A stretch of DNA of 14,903 nt from a bacterium (GTDB taxonomy: Bacteria > Ratteibacteria > UBA8468). The position numbers were made by a program, and so were the translations under genes. The notes under the pieces are model-generated. The model ran no database searches. It was not told where the DNA came from and was given only the letters and a program-made list of their open reading frames with translations. Positions 13,069 through 14,903 of this stretch are shown piece by piece (position 1 is the stretch's first letter; every line of letters starts with the position of its first letter). Where the stretch lies: the NCBI GenBank assembly GCA_030672255.1, contig DAOVGU010000238.1:1-14903 (forward strand), given 5' to 3'.

Positions 13069-14856
13069 TTAGAAGTCTGGAGAGCAGTAAAGGGTAATAA
13101 CAGCATCCTTTTCCTCGGCAGATACTGCTGTTGACCCATCGGTAGTGCCGCTGAAATTATCCTTTAAGGCATCTATTCGCTCATAAAAGAGCTCTTCTGC
13201 CTCTAACATTGTGGTCATAGATGCGGCTGGGTCATCAAAGTCCATCCCCATAAAGGCTTCCCATTTGGTCATCTCAATGATCATGATATCTTCCTGCAAA
13301 CCCTGTAAAGCTGCCCAAGTCTGGACCTCATCCGGAGCCTCGGGAGGATACATCTCTGCATAATCGCGACGGCCAGGTGTCCAGGTACCAAGGTTTGTCA
13401 GACAAGAACCCTTATCCCAATACTCAGGGTTATCACAGGTTCCCATCCAATCTTCTGCCATCTCAGGAATATCAAGCTCGACATTTCTGGGGTCATAGGT
13501 TAAGGAGCCATCATTGGAGAGCACCGTTGCCATCCATCTTGCCGTTACCGTCATCATTATCGGCCAGTTTATCGGGGTAGTACCATCTGAAGTGTACCAG
13601 GTGAACATATCAGCCTGCAGGTACATATCCTTCTGTTCCTCAGAAAGACCGAGGGCGGTTGCCAGACGGCTCCTTAAGTCCTCAATCTCATCCTCGGTAC
13701 TTGCACAAGCGGTCGTAAATGTGTTAAAAGCAGCCTCCATTGCCGCATCCTGAGCTGCATCGGCTGCCGCCATCTCCTCCTCACTGAGAAGATCCTCTTC
13801 ATTGATGCTCTTTTCAAACGCCTGAAAGCTCTCAAGCATTGTATTTTTGAGGTCATTAGCCGCATCGGTGAACCTGCTTATCTCATCCTCTGAAGCTTCC
13901 AGCAGAGTTAGAGCAGAGGTGTATTTTGCGATAGATTTATCGGCCCTGAGTTTCTGGATGGCGACACTAATTTGACTGTCAATCATCTCTAAAGCCTCAG
14001 GCCGCATCGCGCCGGACTCTGATGCCTCCATCATCAGCGGTACCACAATCACACCCATTGCCTGCATTGCCAGGAGAAGGTCATCCTCATCTATTCCGGC
14101 ATCACTTCCCGCATCTACAAGATACTGCATCAGGTTTGCCGCGGCCTCGCCCTTCTTCTCCGCCTCTGCATCAGACCCTGAGGAGAAATAATCATCCACC
14201 GAATCCTTGTAGAGTTCGCTATATTCAGCGAGTTTGGCAACGATATTCTTCCTGAATGTTGCCATTATCGCATCGGTAGCACCCTTTGACCTCAGATATG
14301 CCTCATAGCCATCGGTTAAGCCGGTTCCATCGGTTCCTTTGATACCCTTGTAACAGAAGGTGCCCATCGTGGTAATTTCATCGGCGGTTAAATCCGAGGA
14401 ACGCACAATGAGGTAACCCATCAACGCCATAATCGAGTCATCGGCTCCTGCTTCAGCAAAGGCAGAGATAAAACCATCGGTCTGAGCCTCTGTAATTCCA
14501 GAAACCCCAAGCTTCAGGGTGGCATTGGCCGCAGGAGCAGGAACCACTGACTTCCTTGCGGTTGTGCCTGCAGAATCCTTAATTGTAACCACAAGGAAAT
14601 TGTAGGTATCACTTGTTGGTACCCCGCTTAAACTAAAAGAAAGTTTTCCATCAGAATCTGCTACTGCGGTTGTGCTTAACCCAAGACTGTTCCCATCCGC
14701 TGTTGAGGTTGAACTGCCATCGCTTTGAATTGCCTCAATCGTGATGGTATAGGTTTCTCCAGAAGTTAATGCATCCGCATAGGTTGAAACCGGCAAAACA
14801 AACAACACCGCCAATCCTATTGCGGCAGCTATTAAATATGCTTTAACCAATTTCAT
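13069..14856 (-). CDS. Large secreted acidic protein of unknown function
   Basis: A 595-residue protein with a clear Sec signal (MKLVKAYLIAAAIGLAVLFVL, cleavage near STYA-DA). Residues ~30-120 look like a beta-sandwich of Ig or carboxypeptidase-regulatory type (GETYTITIEAIQSDG, GKLSFSLSGVPTSDTYNFLVVTIKD). The remainder is mostly helical, acidic and rich in Ala, Met, Asp and Glu, with several segments likely to form helical bundles or coiled coils. Near 460-500 a Cys-containing patch (GTCDNPEYWDKGSC) resembles a small disulfide loop. No enzyme motif is visible. The ATG follows a consensus SD AAGGAGGTGAT (14861-14871), suggesting strong translation. It is transcribed separately from argF, ending at the terminator 13001-13030. 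A structural or adhesive surface protein is possible but unproven. Confidence 0.8.
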   Translation of the reverse strand: MKLVKAYLIAAAIGLAVLFVLPVSTYADALTSGETYTITIEAIQSDGSSTSTADGNSLGLSTTAVADSDGKLSFSLSGVPTSDTYNFLVVTIKDSAGTTARKSVVPAPAANATLKLGVSGITEAQTDGFISAFAEAGADDSIMALMGYLIVRSSDLTADEITTMGTFCYKGIKGTDGTGLTDGYEAYLRSKGATDAIMATFRKNIVAKLAEYSELYKDSVDDYFSSGSDAEAEKKGEAAANLMQYLVDAGSDAGIDEDDLLLAMQAMGVIVVPLMMEASESGAMRPEALEMIDSQISVAIQKLRADKSIAKYTSALTLLEASEDEISRFTDAANDLKNTMLESFQAFEKSINEEDLLSEEEMAAADAAQDAAMEAAFNTFTTACASTEDEIEDLRSRLATALGLSEEQKDMYLQADMFTWYTSDGTTPINWPIMMTVTARWMATVLSNDGSLTYDPRNVELDIPEMAEDWMGTCDNPEYWDKGSCLTNLGTWTPGRRDYAEMYPPEAPDEVQTWAALQGLQEDIMIIEMTKWEAFMGMDFDDPAASMTTMLEAEELFYERIDALKDNFSGTTDGSTAVSAEEKDAVITLYCSPDF

Positions 14857-14860
14857 CTAA

Positions 14861-14871
14861 ATCACCTCCTT
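14861..14871 (-). promoter_or_regulatory. Consensus Shine-Dalgarno of the secreted protein gene
   Basis: AAGGAGGTGAT on the minus strand is fully complementary to the usual 3' end of 16S rRNA. The AGGAGG core lies eight bases before ATG 14854-14856. This fixes the start and contrasts with efp and accC, which lack any SD. The promoter probably lies beyond the window edge. Confidence 0.85.
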
Positions 14872-14903
14872 AAATTTTATGGTACTTACGTAACAAACTA
14901 TGT

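Overview
The window looks like chromosomal DNA from an uncultivated, probably anaerobic bacterium with a Gram-negative-type envelope. It is moderately AT-rich and every supported gene is on the minus strand. Lipoproteins, Sec signal peptides, a Mo/W-bisMGD oxidoreductase and the dispersed GTCATTGCGAG-type repeats fit a deep-branching lineage known mainly from metagenomes, but I cannot name the phylum. The argF-pepP-efp-accB-accC-Asp23 order is of a kind seen in Firmicutes-like and several deep-branching bacteria.

Layout, read right to left in the direction of transcription. (1) 14856-13069 encodes a 595-residue secreted acidic protein of unknown function. It has a consensus Shine-Dalgarno site and ends at a hairpin plus an intrinsic terminator (13001-13030). 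(2) A good sigma70-type promoter (12997-12968) opens a housekeeping block: argF, pepP (M24 aminopeptidase), efp, accB, accC and an Asp23/Gls24 protein. Several of these pairs overlap by ATGA. Two non-coding elements interrupt the block: a ~100-bp multi-stem element directly before efp, and a nested repeat between accB and accC that supplies the last codons of accB. (3) A cytoplasmic molybdopterin oxidoreductase (8034-5896) abuts the Asp23 gene and has no partner subunits in the window.

(4) 5868-198 is a tight run of six export-type genes. In order they are a single-membrane-span protein, an Ig-like/coiled-coil/HEAT protein broken by a one-base frameshift, a TolB-like PD40 lipoprotein, a secreted protein with a permuted NlpC/P60 (YiiX-like) catalytic domain and Ig-like domain, a Trp-rich WXXGXW tandem-repeat protein, and a 53-residue WXXGXW lipoprotein. 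This is the best candidate in the window for an undescribed system, plausibly a cell-envelope assembly or remodelling set. (5) 1-197 has no supported gene and holds a second copy of the nested repeat.

No convincing terminator lies between argF and the last lipoprotein, so the whole 12.7 kb may be one transcriptional array with internal promoters. The housekeeping block links arginine synthesis, peptide turnover, polyproline translation and malonyl-CoA formation. The downstream block appears dedicated to the envelope. No tRNA, rRNA, CRISPR array or transposase was found.
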